Origin: Pseudarthrobacter sp. Fe7
GTDB lineage: Bacteria > Actinomycetota > Actinomycetes > Actinomycetales > Micrococcaceae
DNA length: 64,000 nt
Reading direction: 5' to 3'
Assembly: GCA_024372495.1 (NCBI GenBank)
Contig: CP099977.1
Coordinates: 3,348,001 to 3,412,000, forward strand
In this document: positions 20,788 through 30,903 of the stretch, in pieces
Position numbering within the stretch: the stretch's first letter is position 1
Layout of the letters: each line of letters opens with the position of its first letter
Position numbers and translations under genes: made by a program
Notes under the pieces: generated by a model
Seen by the model: only the letters and a program-made list of their open reading frames with translations
Database searches by the model: none
What the model was told of the DNA's origin: nothing

Positions 20788-22896
20788 TCAGGCGTCGATG
20801 CGCTCCCGGTCCAGGCTGGACGCGCCGGCGATGATGAAGTCCTTGCGCGGGGACACGTCCGAGCCCATCAGCAGGTCAAAGATCTCTTCCGCCTGCTGGG
20901 CGTTCTCAATCCCCACCTTGCGCAGGGTGCGGTGCCGCGGGTCCATGGTGGTTTCGGCCAGCTGCTCGGCGTCCATCTCCCCCAGGCCCTTGTAGCGCTG
21001 GATCGGTTCCTTGTAGCGCTTGCCCTCCTTGGCCAGGCGGGCGAGGAGCACGTGGAGTTCGGCCTCGGAGTAGGTGTAGATCATCTCGTTGGCCTTCTGG
21101 CCGGCGTTGATGACCTCCACCCGATGCAGCGGCGGCACCGCGGCAAACACCCTGCCTTCGAGGATCATGGGCCGCATGTAGCGGAAGAAAAGGGTCAGCA
21201 GCAGGGTCCGGATGTGGGCGCCGTCCACGTCGGCGTCGGTCATGAGGATCACCTTGCCGTAGCGTGCGGCGCTGATGTCGAAGCTGCGGCCGGAGCCGGC
21301 GCCCACCACCTGGATGAGGGCTGCACATTCGGCATTGGAGAGCATGTCCCCCACCGACGCCTTCTGGACGTTGAGGATCTTGCCGCGGATGGGCAGCAGT
21401 GCCTGGAAGTCCGAGGAGCGGGCAAGCTTGGCGGTGCCAAGCGCGGAGTCGCCTTCCACGATGAACAACTCGGAACGTCCGACGTCGTCCGTCCGGCAGT
21501 CAGCAAGCTTGGTGGGCATCGAGGAGGTTTCCAGCGCGTTCTTGCGCCGTTGGGTTTCCTTGTGCACGCGAGCCGAGATGCGGGACTTCATCTCGTTGAC
21601 GATCTTTTCCAGCAACAGCGCCGACTGGGCCTTGTCGTTGCGGTTGTTGGAAGACAGCTTGGCGGCGACCTCGCGCTCCACCACCTTGGCCACGATTGCG
21701 CGCACGGCGCTGGTGCCCAGGATTTCCTTGGTCTGGCCTTCAAACTGCGGTTCCGCGAGCCGGACGGTCAGTACTGCCGTCAGGCCGGCGAAGATGTCGT
21801 CCTTTTCGATCTTGTCGTTGCCGGCCTTGAGCTTGCGCGCGTTGGCCTCCACCGCCTTGCGGAAAGTCTTTATCAGCGCTTGTTCGAACCCCGCCTGGTG
21901 CGTGCCGCCCTTGGGGGTGGCGATGATGTTCACGAAGCTCCGCACCGTGCTGTCGTAGCCGATCCCCCAGCGAAGCGCTACGTCCACCTCGCAGTCGCGC
22001 TCAACCTCGGCCAGCTGACTGTGGCCCCGTTCATCCAGGACCGGCACCGTCTCTTTAAACTTGCCTGCGCCGTGCAGCCGCCAGACGTCGGTGACGGCAG
22101 GATCAGCGGCCAGGAACTCGGCAAACTCGGAGATGCCGCCGTCGTGGTGGAAGACCTCCTCGTGGGGGCCCGCTTCGCCCGGGGTGCCGGGGACCTTTCG
22201 CTCGTCCCGCACGGTGAGCTTGAGGCCTGGCACCAGGAAGGAAGTCTGGCGGGCACGGGCAACAAGGTCCTCGTAGGAGAACTTTGCGTCGGGAGTGAAG
22301 ATCTGACGGTCCGCCCAGTAGCGTATCCGGGTGCCGGTGACGCCGCGCTTGGCCTTGCCCGCCACGTCCAGGACGGAGTCGTTGACGAACGGCGTGAATG
22401 GCGCTGCCGGGTCCAGCCGGGAGCCGGTGTCCTTGAAGCGGCCTGGTTCACCGCGGCGGAACGACATCCTGTAGGTTTTGCCGCCTCGGTCCACCTCGAC
22501 GTCCAGCCGTGAGGAGAGTGCATTGACCACCGATGCGCCAACGCCATGGAGGCCGCCGGAGGCGGTGTAGGAGCCGCCGCCGAACTTGCCGCCGGCGTGC
22601 AGCTTGGTGAACACCACTTCGACGCCGGTGAGCCCCGTTTTGGGTTCCTTATCGATGGGGATGCCACGGCCGTCGTCGTGGATTTCCACAGAATTGTCTG
22701 CGTGCAGGATGATTCGGATGTCGTGGCCGAACCCGGCCAGCGCCTCGTCCACGGAGTTGTCGATGATTTCCCAAAGGCAGTGCATGAGGCCGCGCGAGTC
22801 GGTCGAACCGATGTACATGCCCGGGCGCTTGCGGACGGCTTCGAGGCCTTCCAGGACGGAGAGGTGCCGGGCGGTGTACTCAGAGCTTGGTGCCAC
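20788..22896 (-). CDS. parE: DNA topoisomerase IV subunit B
   Basis: 702 aa, intact. GHKL ATPase features are clear: EIIDNSVDEALAG, DDGRGIP, GGLHGVGASVVNALS. The Toprim part has ELFIVEGDSALGTAK and DADVDGAHIRTLLL, and the ending RYKGLGEMDAEQLAETTMDP is typical. With ParC it removes positive supercoils and separates daughter chromosomes. GyrB from the usual dnaN-recF-gyrB cluster would be a separate gene; parE is chosen from the location, next to the sigma factor gene, and from the absence of gyrA. ATG 22896 follows a ggagttc stretch. Confidence 0.88.
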   Translation of the reverse strand: MAPSSEYTARHLSVLEGLEAVRKRPGMYIGSTDSRGLMHCLWEIIDNSVDEALAGFGHDIRIILHADNSVEIHDDGRGIPIDKEPKTGLTGVEVVFTKLHAGGKFGGGSYTASGGLHGVGASVVNALSSRLDVEVDRGGKTYRMSFRRGEPGRFKDTGSRLDPAAPFTPFVNDSVLDVAGKAKRGVTGTRIRYWADRQIFTPDAKFSYEDLVARARQTSFLVPGLKLTVRDERKVPGTPGEAGPHEEVFHHDGGISEFAEFLAADPAVTDVWRLHGAGKFKETVPVLDERGHSQLAEVERDCEVDVALRWGIGYDSTVRSFVNIIATPKGGTHQAGFEQALIKTFRKAVEANARKLKAGNDKIEKDDIFAGLTAVLTVRLAEPQFEGQTKEILGTSAVRAIVAKVVEREVAAKLSSNNRNDKAQSALLLEKIVNEMKSRISARVHKETQRRKNALETSSMPTKLADCRTDDVGRSELFIVEGDSALGTAKLARSSDFQALLPIRGKILNVQKASVGDMLSNAECAALIQVVGAGSGRSFDISAARYGKVILMTDADVDGAHIRTLLLTLFFRYMRPMILEGRVFAAVPPLHRVEVINAGQKANEMIYTYSEAELHVLLARLAKEGKRYKEPIQRYKGLGEMDAEQLAETTMDPRHRTLRKVGIENAQQAEEIFDLLMGSDVSPRKDFIIAGASSLDRERIDA

Positions 22897-23152
22897 TGGT
22901 GATGAACTCCTTCAGGGACGTCGACGCGGCGCGGGGACCGCACCTCCTAGGGTAGTCGGCGGCAGCCGCCACAGCCGTGTGCCACACCCGCTGGCCGGTG
23001 TGCGGCGCGCCACGAGCCATGGTGACGGGCGGAACTTGGCAGTTCTTGACCGAACCTTGCGGATACGCGCACAGCGAACTTGCCCCATCCTTGCGATGGT
23101 TTGGATACGAATGCTGGTTATATAGATGTACTGATCTACTAAGGAGGCCGAC

Positions 23153-23374
23153 ATGACAACAGCAGTGGCAGACCGCACACTAAACGCACTTGACCGGTGC
23201 GACCGTTGCGGAGCCCAGGCATATGTCCGGGTTGTACTCGAGTCCTCCGGCGGTGAGCTGTTGTTCTGCGGCCACCACGCCCGTGCAGTCGAGTCAACGC
23301 TCAAGCCCTTGAGCTCCGACTGGCACGATGAAACGGGAAAGCTTCACGTGAAAGCTGCCGTGGAAATCGACTAG
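23153..23374 (+). CDS. DUF7455 family small zinc-ribbon-like protein
   Basis: 73 aa. LDRCDRCGAQAYVRV and LLFCGHHARAV give a CxxC plus CxHH arrangement that would bind one metal ion. This short protein is widespread next to sigA in actinobacteria; its function is unknown. A perfect Shine-Dalgarno aaggagg lies 6 bases before the ATG. It is followed by a 16-bp perfect hairpin and converges on the sigma factor gene. Confidence 0.82.
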   Translation: MTTAVADRTLNALDRCDRCGAQAYVRVVLESSGGELLFCGHHARAVESTLKPLSSDWHDETGKLHVKAAVEID

Positions 23375-23397
23375 ACGAGGCATCGGTAACAACGAAC

Positions 23398-23433
23398 CCT
23401 GCGGGACCCTTCCAGACGGAAGGGTCCCGCAGG
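23398..23433 (+). terminator. Strong hairpin after the DUF7455 gene
   Basis: A perfect 16-bp stem, CCTGCGGGACCCTTCC (23398-23413) with its complement (23418-23433), around loop agac. There is no T tract after it, so it may be a terminator of the U-less type or an mRNA 3' stabiliser. Confidence 0.6.
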
Positions 23434-23482
23434 CGTTAACGGCGCCCCTGCACGTGCCTCCGCCTTGGCAGAACACGCACAC

Positions 23483-23524
23483 GGGCCGCCCCGAAACCAT
23501 CTTGCAGTGGTTTCGGGGCGGCCC
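23483..23524. terminator. Strong hairpin after sigA, between convergent genes
   Basis: A perfect 17-bp stem, GGGCCGCCCCGAAACCA (23483-23499) and its complement (23508-23524), with an 8-base loop. It lies 22 bases beyond the sigA stop and would serve sigA. No T tract on either side. Confidence 0.62.
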
Positions 23525-23546
23525 CTGTTACGTCGGTGCGGAGGAC

Positions 23547-24844
23547 TTAGTCCAGGTAGTCCCGCAGCACCTGGGACCTGGAGGGGTGGCGGAGCTTGGA
23601 CATAGTCTTCGATTCGATCTGCCGGATCCGCTCGCGGGTGACGCCGTAGACCTTTCCGATTTCGTCTAAAGTCTTTGGCTGTCCATCCGTCAGGCCGAAC
23701 CGCATGGCAACCACCCCGGCCTCACGCTCGGAGAGGGTGTCCAGCACCGAGTGCAGCTGCTCCTGCAGGAGGGTGAAGCTCACAGCGTCAGCCGGGACAA
23801 CGGCCTCTGAGTCCTCGATCAGGTCGCCGAACTCGGAATCGCCATCCTCGCCGAGGGGGTGTGGAGCGATATCGGTTCGCGGCCGTACTTCTGGACCTCG
23901 ACAACCTTCTCCGGGGTCATGTCCAGTTCCAGCGCCAATTCCTCGGGCGTGGGTTCGCGGCCCAGGTCCTGCAGCATCTGGCGCTGGACACGTGCCAGCT
24001 TGTTGATGACCTCAACCATGTGCACCGGAATACGGATGGTGCGGGCCTGGTCGGCCATGGCGCGGGTGATGGCCTGGCGGATCCACCAGGTGGCGTAGGT
24101 GGAGAACTTAAAGCCTTTGGTGTAGTCGAACTTCTCCACGGCGCGGATCAGGCCCAGGTTGCCTTCCTGGATCAGGTCCAGGAACAGCATGCCGCGGCCG
24201 GTGTAGCGCTTGGCCAGCGAGACCACCAGGCGGAGGTTTGCTTCCAACAGGTGGTTTTTGGCGCGCTTGCCGTCGTGGATAATGAATTCGAGTTCACGCT
24301 TGTACTTCGGATCCATGGACCCGTCGTCAGCGGCGATCTTTTCCTCGGCAAACAGGCCGGCTTCGATCCGCAGCGCAAGGTCCACTTCCTGCTCGGCGTT
24401 GAGCAGTGCCACCTTGCCGATCTGCTTCAGGTAATCCTTGACGGGGTCAGCCGTGGCCCCGGCTGACATGACCTGCTGCACGGGGGCGTCGTCGTCGTCC
24501 GCATCGGAGTAGACGAAGCCCTTGCCGCTGCCAACTGCACCCTTGACGGGATCGGCGTCGGTGTCGGTATCCTCTACTGCGTCCGGCCCTTCAAGGACGT
24601 CGAGGTCTTCCTCGGCGTCTTCGACCTCGTCCGCGTCGTCAGCGGACTTTCCAGCAGCGGCTGCTGCAGCCTTGGCGCCGGGCTTGGGCCCACGCTTCTT
24701 GGGCTCGGGCTTGCCGTCCGCTCCGGCCGAAGCCTTGTTGGCTGCCCGCGTGGCTGCCCGCTTGGCATTGGTCGCGGCCTGCTTCTCCTCAGGGGACAAG
24801 ACGTCCTGGGCGGCGGATTCCTTCTTCGTGGAAGACGGGGTCAC
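23547..24844 (-). CDS. sigA: Primary RNA polymerase sigma factor (frameshifted in this assembly)
   Basis: 432 aa after repair. An Ala/Lys-rich and then acidic N-terminal extension (residues 1-120) precedes region 1.2 ([16 protein letters not shown]). Region 2 has [39 protein letters not shown] and [14 protein letters not shown]. Region 4.2 ends with [19 protein letters not shown]. One G is lost in the run at 23855-23859 within [19 protein letters not shown]. As the housekeeping sigma factor is essential, the break must be a sequence error. Start GTG 24844 has agaaagg upstream. Convergent with DUF7455. Confidence 0.95.
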
Positions 24845-24877
24845 AGAAAACCTTTCTAGCGGTGGTCTGTGGAATCA

Positions 24878-24909
24878 CCATACGGGCAACACCACTATGA
24901 CCCTGTCAA
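24878..24909 (-). promoter_or_regulatory. Possible sigA promoter
   Basis: On the minus strand a perfect TTGACA -35 (24904-24909) is followed, after 20 bases, by TATGGT (24878-24883). The spacing is longer than the usual 16-19, so the -10 assignment is uncertain. Confidence 0.35.
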
Positions 24910-25080
24910 GTCCGTGATGAAAACCAAGCGCCACCACGGCCGGCAGAGTCACTTAAGACAACTCCCGGAGCGGCTGTAATGTTCCCTCGCGGGATGCCTA
25001 CAAGCACTCGGTACACGGACCCAACCGGGTCTCGGCATCCATTGTCTCATGATTTGCCCCGATCCGGCCTCCCCTTCCGG

Positions 25081-26379
25081 TTACTCCCGGAACTTCTGCC
25101 AGGCTGCATCCTTCCTGGCAGCCCAGCCACACAGTGTTCCCCTGCCCACAAGATCCAGCAAAAGTTCCGCGAGGCGGTAGCCCGGTTCCAGCTCGAGGGC
25201 CCGGCCCAGATAGTCAGCAGAGTAGGAGCCCCGTCCGCGGCACCACGAAACCCAGCCCTGGAGTGTCAGCGCGGCGGCTGCCGCGTGGCCGCCCAGGAGC
25301 GCCAGTTGCCCGAGAATCCGGTCCAGGGCGGCCAGGCCCTCCCAGTCCGGAATGTCCGGCGCGATGCCCATGAGGACCTCGCCGTAGCCGGCAGGAATGG
25401 AACCGGAAGCGCCCCCGGTAGCCCGCACTATGTGCAGCTTCCGGGTAGGGTTCACCGCCAGGCCCGCCGCATCGGTCCCCGAGCCTCCCCGCTGCAGCTG
25501 CGGATCCGGGGAACCCGACGGAGGCAGCACCGGCGGCACCACCACTGTGACGTCGCCGTCGTCGTCGATCCCGTCCTGAAAGACGCCGAACTGTTCGGCG
25601 CCGTCCTCGGCAACACTCCTGCCCGCGGCTGCCATCACCAGCACGGCGTCCCGCCAGGTGGGACAGAGCAGTGTGGCCCGGAGGAACGCGTCACGGTCAA
25701 CTTCCGGCATCCACGGGCCGGCCTGGGCCCGGTCCAGCAGCGTCTCCCAGAAGTCGAGAACGGCATTGAACTGCGCCCTGGATCCGGAGCGCGCGCCGAG
25801 CTCCTCCTCCCAGCCGGCCTGGGCCTCGAGGACGGCTGACAGGTGCATGGCCGGGACCGCCGACACCGGCCTGTTTCCTGCCTTCGGAGCTGGACCAACG
25901 CTGCTGCCCCGATAGACCATTTCAGCGTTCAGCATGCTGTCCCGTATTTGCTGCACGGGGCGCCCCGGAAGAGGGCAGCACGAAGTGTCCACGCACAAAG
26001 CGTCACGCCAGTACTCGTCGCCCACGAACCAGGCATCGCGGACGGGCATCCCGGCCTGGGCCAGGGCCGACTGCACCACGGAGACCAGAAGGTCATAAGC
26101 GGTCGGCGGGACCATGCCGGCGTCGCCGGTGAAGACGGCCAGCAAAGCGCCGTCAGCCTCCTGGTCCGACTCCAGGTACCGCCGGACGGCACGGGCAAAC
26201 TCCGCCGGGTCAGCCTGTGTTTCCCGCCCAGGGAGGTCCAGCCGCAGCGTGGCACCGAGCCGGGTGCCGTGCAGGGTCATGGCCACCAGGCTGGAGGTTG
26301 GCCAGTACCCCAGGGAATGCGGGATGAAACCGAGGATGTCTTCCGGCCCGCGGACTGTTAATCGTTCTGAAGCTGTCAT
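25081..26379 (-). CDS. DUF4192 family protein
   Basis: 432 aa, intact. The start RLTVRGPEDILGFIPHSLGYWPTSSLVAMTL is the conserved opening of DUF4192, a family restricted to actinobacteria and of unknown function. The interior has LAVFTGDAGM and RDAWFVGDEYWRD; the C-terminal 100 residues look like helical repeats (LDRILGQLALLGGHAAAAALTLQGWVSWCRG). No membrane segment or signal peptide. It lies upstream of sigA in the same direction, separated by 236 bases. Confidence 0.82.
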   Translation of the reverse strand: MTASERLTVRGPEDILGFIPHSLGYWPTSSLVAMTLHGTRLGATLRLDLPGRETQADPAEFARAVRRYLESDQEADGALLAVFTGDAGMVPPTAYDLLVSVVQSALAQAGMPVRDAWFVGDEYWRDALCVDTSCCPLPGRPVQQIRDSMLNAEMVYRGSSVGPAPKAGNRPVSAVPAMHLSAVLEAQAGWEEELGARSGSRAQFNAVLDFWETLLDRAQAGPWMPEVDRDAFLRATLLCPTWRDAVLVMAAAGRSVAEDGAEQFGVFQDGIDDDGDVTVVVPPVLPPSGSPDPQLQRGGSGTDAAGLAVNPTRKLHIVRATGGASGSIPAGYGEVLMGIAPDIPDWEGLAALDRILGQLALLGGHAAAAALTLQGWVSWCRGRGSYSADYLGRALELEPGYRLAELLLDLVGRGTLCGWAARKDAAWQKFRE

Positions 26380-26533
26380 GGCTCCAGCATTCGCCGCCGG
26401 CCGGGCGGCGGGCAGTACCCGGTCCGGCTATGTGGGTAAACGGCGCGGTGGAGGAACAGTGCACGGCGGAGCCATGCGGGAATTTCCAGCACAGGAAGGA
26501 ACAGCGCCTGGAAGATCAGGGGCGCCGGCAGGC

Positions 26534-27879
26534 TCAGTCGTCGGTGGGCGTCGTCTGGCGGCGGCGCGCCAGGCTTTCCCGGCGCTGCCGGGCCAGGGCG
26601 CTGCGCAGCGGGGGCACCACAATTCCCTGCTCAGCCATCTGCCGCCGCACCTTCCGCCGGGATATCAGGATGGCGGCGGCCCCGAAGGCCAAAAGCAGGA
26701 ACTGTACGCTCAGTGCCAGCCTGAAAGGCTCCAGCCCGTACAGCACGCCCTGCGAGAACCCGGAGGCGTAGAGCACGTCGAGCACCAGGCCGATGAGGAA
26801 GATGGACACGAGGGCGGCGATAAAGCCGCCGACGTTGACGATCCCGGTGGCAGTGCCGATCCGGTGCGCCGGGTTGAAGGTCCTGGCGAAATCGAAACCG
26901 ATCATCGACCCCGGGCCGCCGATTGCGAGCACCACCACCAGGCCGGCCAGCAGCCACAGCGGAGCGCGGCCGGGAAGCAGCAGCACGGCTGCCCAAGCTG
27001 CGGCGGTGCCGCCGGCGATCAGCAGCACCATGGTGGAACGGCGCAGCGGGTGGCGCGAAACGAAACGCCCAATAAAGGGACCAACCGCCATGGCGGCAGC
27101 AACGTACAGCGCCATCAGGGCGGCAACGGTGCCTGCATCCAGGCCCTGGCCGGAGATCAGGAACGGGTAGCCCCAGGTCATGGCGAACACAGTGCCACTG
27201 AACTGGATGGTGAAGTGGCTCCACATGCCCAGCCGGGTGCCGGGCTGGCGCCAGGCCCTGGCCAGCGTCCCCCCGTGGCCCTGAGCCCCTGCCGAGCGTG
27301 CGGCCGCTCGGCGCCCGGCGGAGCATCCTGCAACAGCATGACGACAAGGACGACGGCGAGCGCTGACATCCCGGCCAGCATCAGGAAGGCGGGGGTCCAG
27401 CCGGACATGTGCAGGACCAGCGCAAAGGGCAGGACACTGAACAGCTGCCCCAGCTGCCCGGACATCCCGGTCAACTGGGTGACCAGGGGTACCCGGGCGG
27501 GCGCGAACCACAGTGGAATGAGCCGGATCACGGAGATAAAGGTCATTGCATCGCCGGCGCCCACCAGGACCCTGCCCAGGACTCCCCTGGAATGGTTTCG
27601 GCAAAAGCCAGTTGCAGCTGCCCGAGGCCCATCAGGACGGCACCGCCGGCGATCATGGCCCGCGAACCGAACCTGTCCACCAGGAGGCCCACGGGAATCT
27701 GGAGGCCGGCGTACACCAGGAGCCTGCAGGACGGTAAAGAAGGAGATGGCCGAAGCGGTGGCGTGGAACCGTTCGGTCGCCTCAAGTCCCACCACGCCGA
27801 ACGAGGTCCGCTGCGCCACGGCCACGAGGTACCCGAAAATTCCAATGGTCCAGATAAGCCAGGCGCGGGGTGCAGTCAC
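26534..27879 (-). CDS. Major facilitator superfamily transporter (three frameshifts in this assembly)
   Basis: 448 aa after repair, with about 12 hydrophobic segments. The N-terminal half opens with WLIWTIGIFGYLVAVAQRTSFGV and a loop VDRFGSR; the C-terminal half ends in a basic tail. Frame breaks: GAGCCTG at 27720-27726, a lost C at 27584-27587, and a lost C in the run at 27269-27274. GTG 27879 is chosen because the hexamer CATAAT ends 6 bases before it, the pattern seen at other starts here. Substrate unknown. Confidence 0.8.
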
Positions 27880-27891
27880 TATTTCATTATG
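27880..27891 (-). promoter_or_regulatory. -10-like hexamer of the MFS gene, leaderless type
   Basis: On the minus strand CATAAT (27886-27891) ends 6 bases before GTG 27879. Confidence 0.5.
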
Positions 27892-27930
27892 CCCGGCCCG
27901 CGCGTGCACCCCGGAAGCTGTGACGCCGCG

Positions 27931-28869
27931 CTACTGCCCCGGGTTTTCCCTGGCCAGGTAGGCCTCCACGGCGGCACCGAGGTCATCGGCGTCGGGCAGT
28001 TCGTCATTCTCGTTGGCCAGGAGCGACCGGCGCACCATCCCGTCCGCCTCTTCGTCGTACCGGGTTTCCAGGCGGGACACCACCTGTTGGACTTCCTCGG
28101 ACGCCTCTATCTGCTCGGCGATCTGGCGGCTGACCTCGCGGCCCGATTCGCGGAGCCGGTCGGTGGGCAGCATGAGGGACGTCGCGGCACCCAGGTATTC
28201 CAGGCCGGCGACGGCGGCTGTGGGGTACTCCGCTTCAGCCAGGTAGTGCGGGACGTGGATGACGTATCCGGCAACGTTGCGTCCGGCCTCCACGAGGCGC
28301 AGGCTCAGGATGTGCCCAACAGCGGCGGGAACTTCGACTGTGGGCTTCCACACGGAGATGCCCTCGATCAGTTCGGGCCGGTTTCCGTGCACTGTCACCC
28401 CGACGGGCCGGGTATGCGGCACGGGCATGGGAATGGAGTGGATCCAGGTGACCAGGTTGACGTCCAGCTTCTCCACGATATTCACCACGGCGCGGGCAAA
28501 GCGCTCCCACTGCAGGTCAGGTTCGAAGCCGGCCAGCAGGAGGAAGGGCTTCCCCAGGCCGTCCATCAGGCGGTAAAGGGTCAGCCGGGGCTCCTGGTAG
28601 TCCTGGATGTGGTCTTCGACGAAGCTCAGGTGCGGACGGCGGGACCTGTAGTCAATCAACTGGTCCGCATCGAATACCGCAACGGGCTGGGCGTCAAGGG
28701 TGTCCAGCAGTTCGGTGTTGATCTGCTTCACCACGTGTCCGGCGTCGGCGAAACCGGTGAATCCCATGACCAGGTTCAACCCTTGGAGTTCGGGGCTGTG
28801 GAACAGCTCGATGTTGCTGGCGTAGAGCGCGTCGGGGTCCAGCAGGGAGCCGGAAATCCGTTCAAGCAC
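27931..28869 (-). CDS. PAC2 family protein (proteasome assembly chaperone-like)
   Basis: 312 aa, intact. LVMGFTGFADAGHVVKQI, the DADQLIDYRSRRPHL segment and LLLAGFEPDLQWERF are typical of the actinobacterial PAC2 (COG2047-like) family. The C-terminal part has a charged helical tail with VVSRLETRYDEEADGMVRR. In archaea and eukaryotes related proteins help assemble the proteasome; in actinobacteria the role is not established. It diverges from pepA. Confidence 0.82.
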   Translation of the reverse strand: MLERISGSLLDPDALYASNIELFHSPELQGLNLVMGFTGFADAGHVVKQINTELLDTLDAQPVAVFDADQLIDYRSRRPHLSFVEDHIQDYQEPRLTLYRLMDGLGKPFLLLAGFEPDLQWERFARAVVNIVEKLDVNLVTWIHSIPMPVPHTRPVGVTVHGNRPELIEGISVWKPTVEVPAAVGHILSLRLVEAGRNVAGYVIHVPHYLAEAEYPTAAVAGLEYLGAATSLMLPTDRLRESGREVSRQIAEQIEASEEVQQVVSRLETRYDEEADGMVRRSLLANENDELPDADDLGAAVEAYLARENPGQ

Positions 28870-29127
28870 GGCATGTTCCTTTCAGGGGTGCGGGTGGACA
28901 TCATTGATAACGCGGCAGGGACACGAGGCATTCCGCGGCGCGGTGTGGCGCACCTCTCAGGAAATTCTCCGGCGGCGCCGGGGAAGGGCTACGATCGGAA
29001 CTGGCCTGCCAGGCGGGCTTGCACGCACCCGGGTACCGGTCCAAGAACGGCCGGATCCGGGCCACCATGGCAGAGCGCCCAACATGCACCCCTGCCCGAA
29101 CGCTTCGAGAATCGAGGACTCATCCCT

Positions 29128-30648
29128 GTGGTCAAGAATACTGAAATCAACCTTAGTACCGTCTCGCGGGACCTTAAGAAGAACCCCAGCGATGCGGTGG
29201 TCATCGGTGTGGGGCAGGGAACCGACGGACCGGTCCTGCTGGACAACCCGCTGACGGCAAAGGCGGCCGAGGCGCTGGCGGACTCCCTCAAGGCACTCGG
29301 CGTAACCGGCACCGCCGACCAGGTCCGCCTGCCGGGCCTGCCCGAAACCGGAGCCGGCACCCTGGTCCTGGCCGGGGTCGGCAAGATCGACGCCGGGGCA
29401 GCACCCACCGGCGAAGCGCTCCGCCGGGCCGCGGGGTCGGCCGTCCGGCAGCTGGCCGGCCTGCCGACGGTAACCCTGGCATTCCCCACCGCCACCGTGG
29501 AGGACGTGACGGCGGTCGCCGAGGGGGCCGCGCTGGGCGCCTACACCTTCACCGAGTTCCGGTCCTCAACTGACGGGCTCAAGGATCCGGTCCGCAACGC
29601 GATGATCTTCACCGAACTTGCCGGCAGCGCAGAACTCGAAGCCGCCCTCAGGCGTTCCGGTCTCGTAGCCAAGGCGGTCAACGCCACCCGGTCCCTGGTC
29701 AACACCCCGCCAAGCCACCTCTACCCGGAATCATTCGCGGAGGCCGCCAAGGAACTCGCCAAGGGCCTTCCCGTCAAGGTCACCGTCTGGGATGAGAAGC
29801 GCCTTGAAAAGGAAGGCTTCGGCGGCATCATGGGCGTGGGCAAGGGGTCCACGCGGCAGCCCCGCCTGGTCAAGGTGGAGTATGCCCCCGCCAAGGCCAC
29901 CGCCAAAATCGCACTCGTCGGAAAAGGCATCACGTTCGACACCGGCGGGATCTCCTTTAAGCCGGCCCTGAACATGGGTGACATGAAGAGCGACATGGCC
30001 GGTGCCGCCGTCGTCCTTAACACTGTCCTGGCCCTCGCGGGCCTGGGCCTGCCGGTGAAGGCGACCGCATGGCTCTGCATCGCGGAGAACATGCCAGGCG
30101 GCGGCGCCTCCCGCCCTGCGGACGTCCTGACCATGTTCGGCGGCAAGACGGTGGAAGTCCTGAACACCGACGCCGAAGGCCGGCTGGTCATGGCCGACGG
30201 CATCGTCGCTGCAAGCCGTGAATACCCCGACGCCATCATCGACGTCGCCACCCTCACGGGCGCGCAGCTGATCGCGCTCGGCAACCGCACCGCAGGAATC
30301 ATGGGATCAGACAGTGTTACGGGTGCGCTCAAGACAGCGGCTGACCGTGCCGGCGAACTGGTGTGGCCCATGCCCCTGCCGGAGGAACTGCGCCCAACCC
30401 TGGACTCCCAGGTGGCAGATCTGGCCAACATCGGTGAACGGCACGGCGGCATGATGACCGCTGCCGTGTTCCTGCGCGAGTTCGTGGGTAAGGACAAGGC
30501 GGGTGAACAGATCCCATGGGCACACATCGATATCGCGGGGCCGTCCTTTAACAACGGCAGCCCTTACGGCTACACGCACAAGCAGGGCACCGGATGCACC
30601 GTCCGGACCCTGGTGGCGTATGTAGAGGACATCCTGGCCGCGGCCTAA
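29128..30648 (+). CDS. pepA: Leucyl aminopeptidase, M17 family
   Basis: 506 aa. A cytosolic hexameric two-metal exopeptidase that removes N-terminal residues from peptides. The signature NTDAEGRL lies at about residue 346, preceded by GKGITFDTGGISFKP and DMKSDMAGAAVV with metal-binding Lys and Asp. GTG 29128 is preferred: it has gagga 8-10 bases upstream and gives the family's normal length. The longer open frame upstream runs antisense to PAC2 and MFS and is not coding. It is the counterpart of Rv2213 in the conserved block that continues to panB. Confidence 0.94.
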   Translation: MVKNTEINLSTVSRDLKKNPSDAVVIGVGQGTDGPVLLDNPLTAKAAEALADSLKALGVTGTADQVRLPGLPETGAGTLVLAGVGKIDAGAAPTGEALRRAAGSAVRQLAGLPTVTLAFPTATVEDVTAVAEGAALGAYTFTEFRSSTDGLKDPVRNAMIFTELAGSAELEAALRRSGLVAKAVNATRSLVNTPPSHLYPESFAEAAKELAKGLPVKVTVWDEKRLEKEGFGGIMGVGKGSTRQPRLVKVEYAPAKATAKIALVGKGITFDTGGISFKPALNMGDMKSDMAGAAVVLNTVLALAGLGLPVKATAWLCIAENMPGGGASRPADVLTMFGGKTVEVLNTDAEGRLVMADGIVAASREYPDAIIDVATLTGAQLIALGNRTAGIMGSDSVTGALKTAADRAGELVWPMPLPEELRPTLDSQVADLANIGERHGGMMTAAVFLREFVGKDKAGEQIPWAHIDIAGPSFNNGSPYGYTHKQGTGCTVRTLVAYVEDILAAA

Positions 30649-30670
30649 GCAATGGCTGCAGCCCCGATGC

Positions 30671-30717
30671 CACGCGGCCTTGTAGCGCAGGTGATCCCTG
30701 TGCCACAGGGCCGCGTG
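30671..30717 (+). terminator. Hairpin downstream of pepA
   Basis: A 13-bp stem with one G-U pair (cacgcggccttgt at 30671-30683 against acagggccgcgtg at 30705-30717) lies 22 bases past the pepA stop. No T tract. The rest of the 255-base space before lpdA shows no gene. Confidence 0.5.
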
Positions 30718-30903
30718 ACACTGGACACAAGCGCTCCACAAACGCAGTGCCAAGGTGGAGCATGGATAGGTGGTTCGCTAAGGTGAACCACGGTAGTCAC
30801 AAATGCAAGAGAGTTGCCCTGCTGACATAATCACGGCAGTGCAAGTTCCAAGACCAGATGATGCGCGCTGATCGCGTCATCGTTCACGCGAGGGAGCGTT
30901 TTA

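Noticed and set aside
20665..22512. A 615-codon plus-strand frame opposite parE.
   Set aside because: It is the mirror of the parE codons in high-GC DNA, with repeated HV/GV/DG residues and no recognisable domain; parE is intact on the other strand.
27409..29127. A very long upstream extension of pepA (1079 codons in all).
   Set aside because: It is antisense to the conserved PAC2 and MFS genes, its translation is low-complexity Arg/Gly/His, and pepA has a good GTG start with RBS at 29128 that gives the family length.
30649..30903. A possible small RNA or tRNA gene between pepA and lpdA.
   Set aside because: The space holds one hairpin after pepA and no cloverleaf, CCA end or clear promoter.
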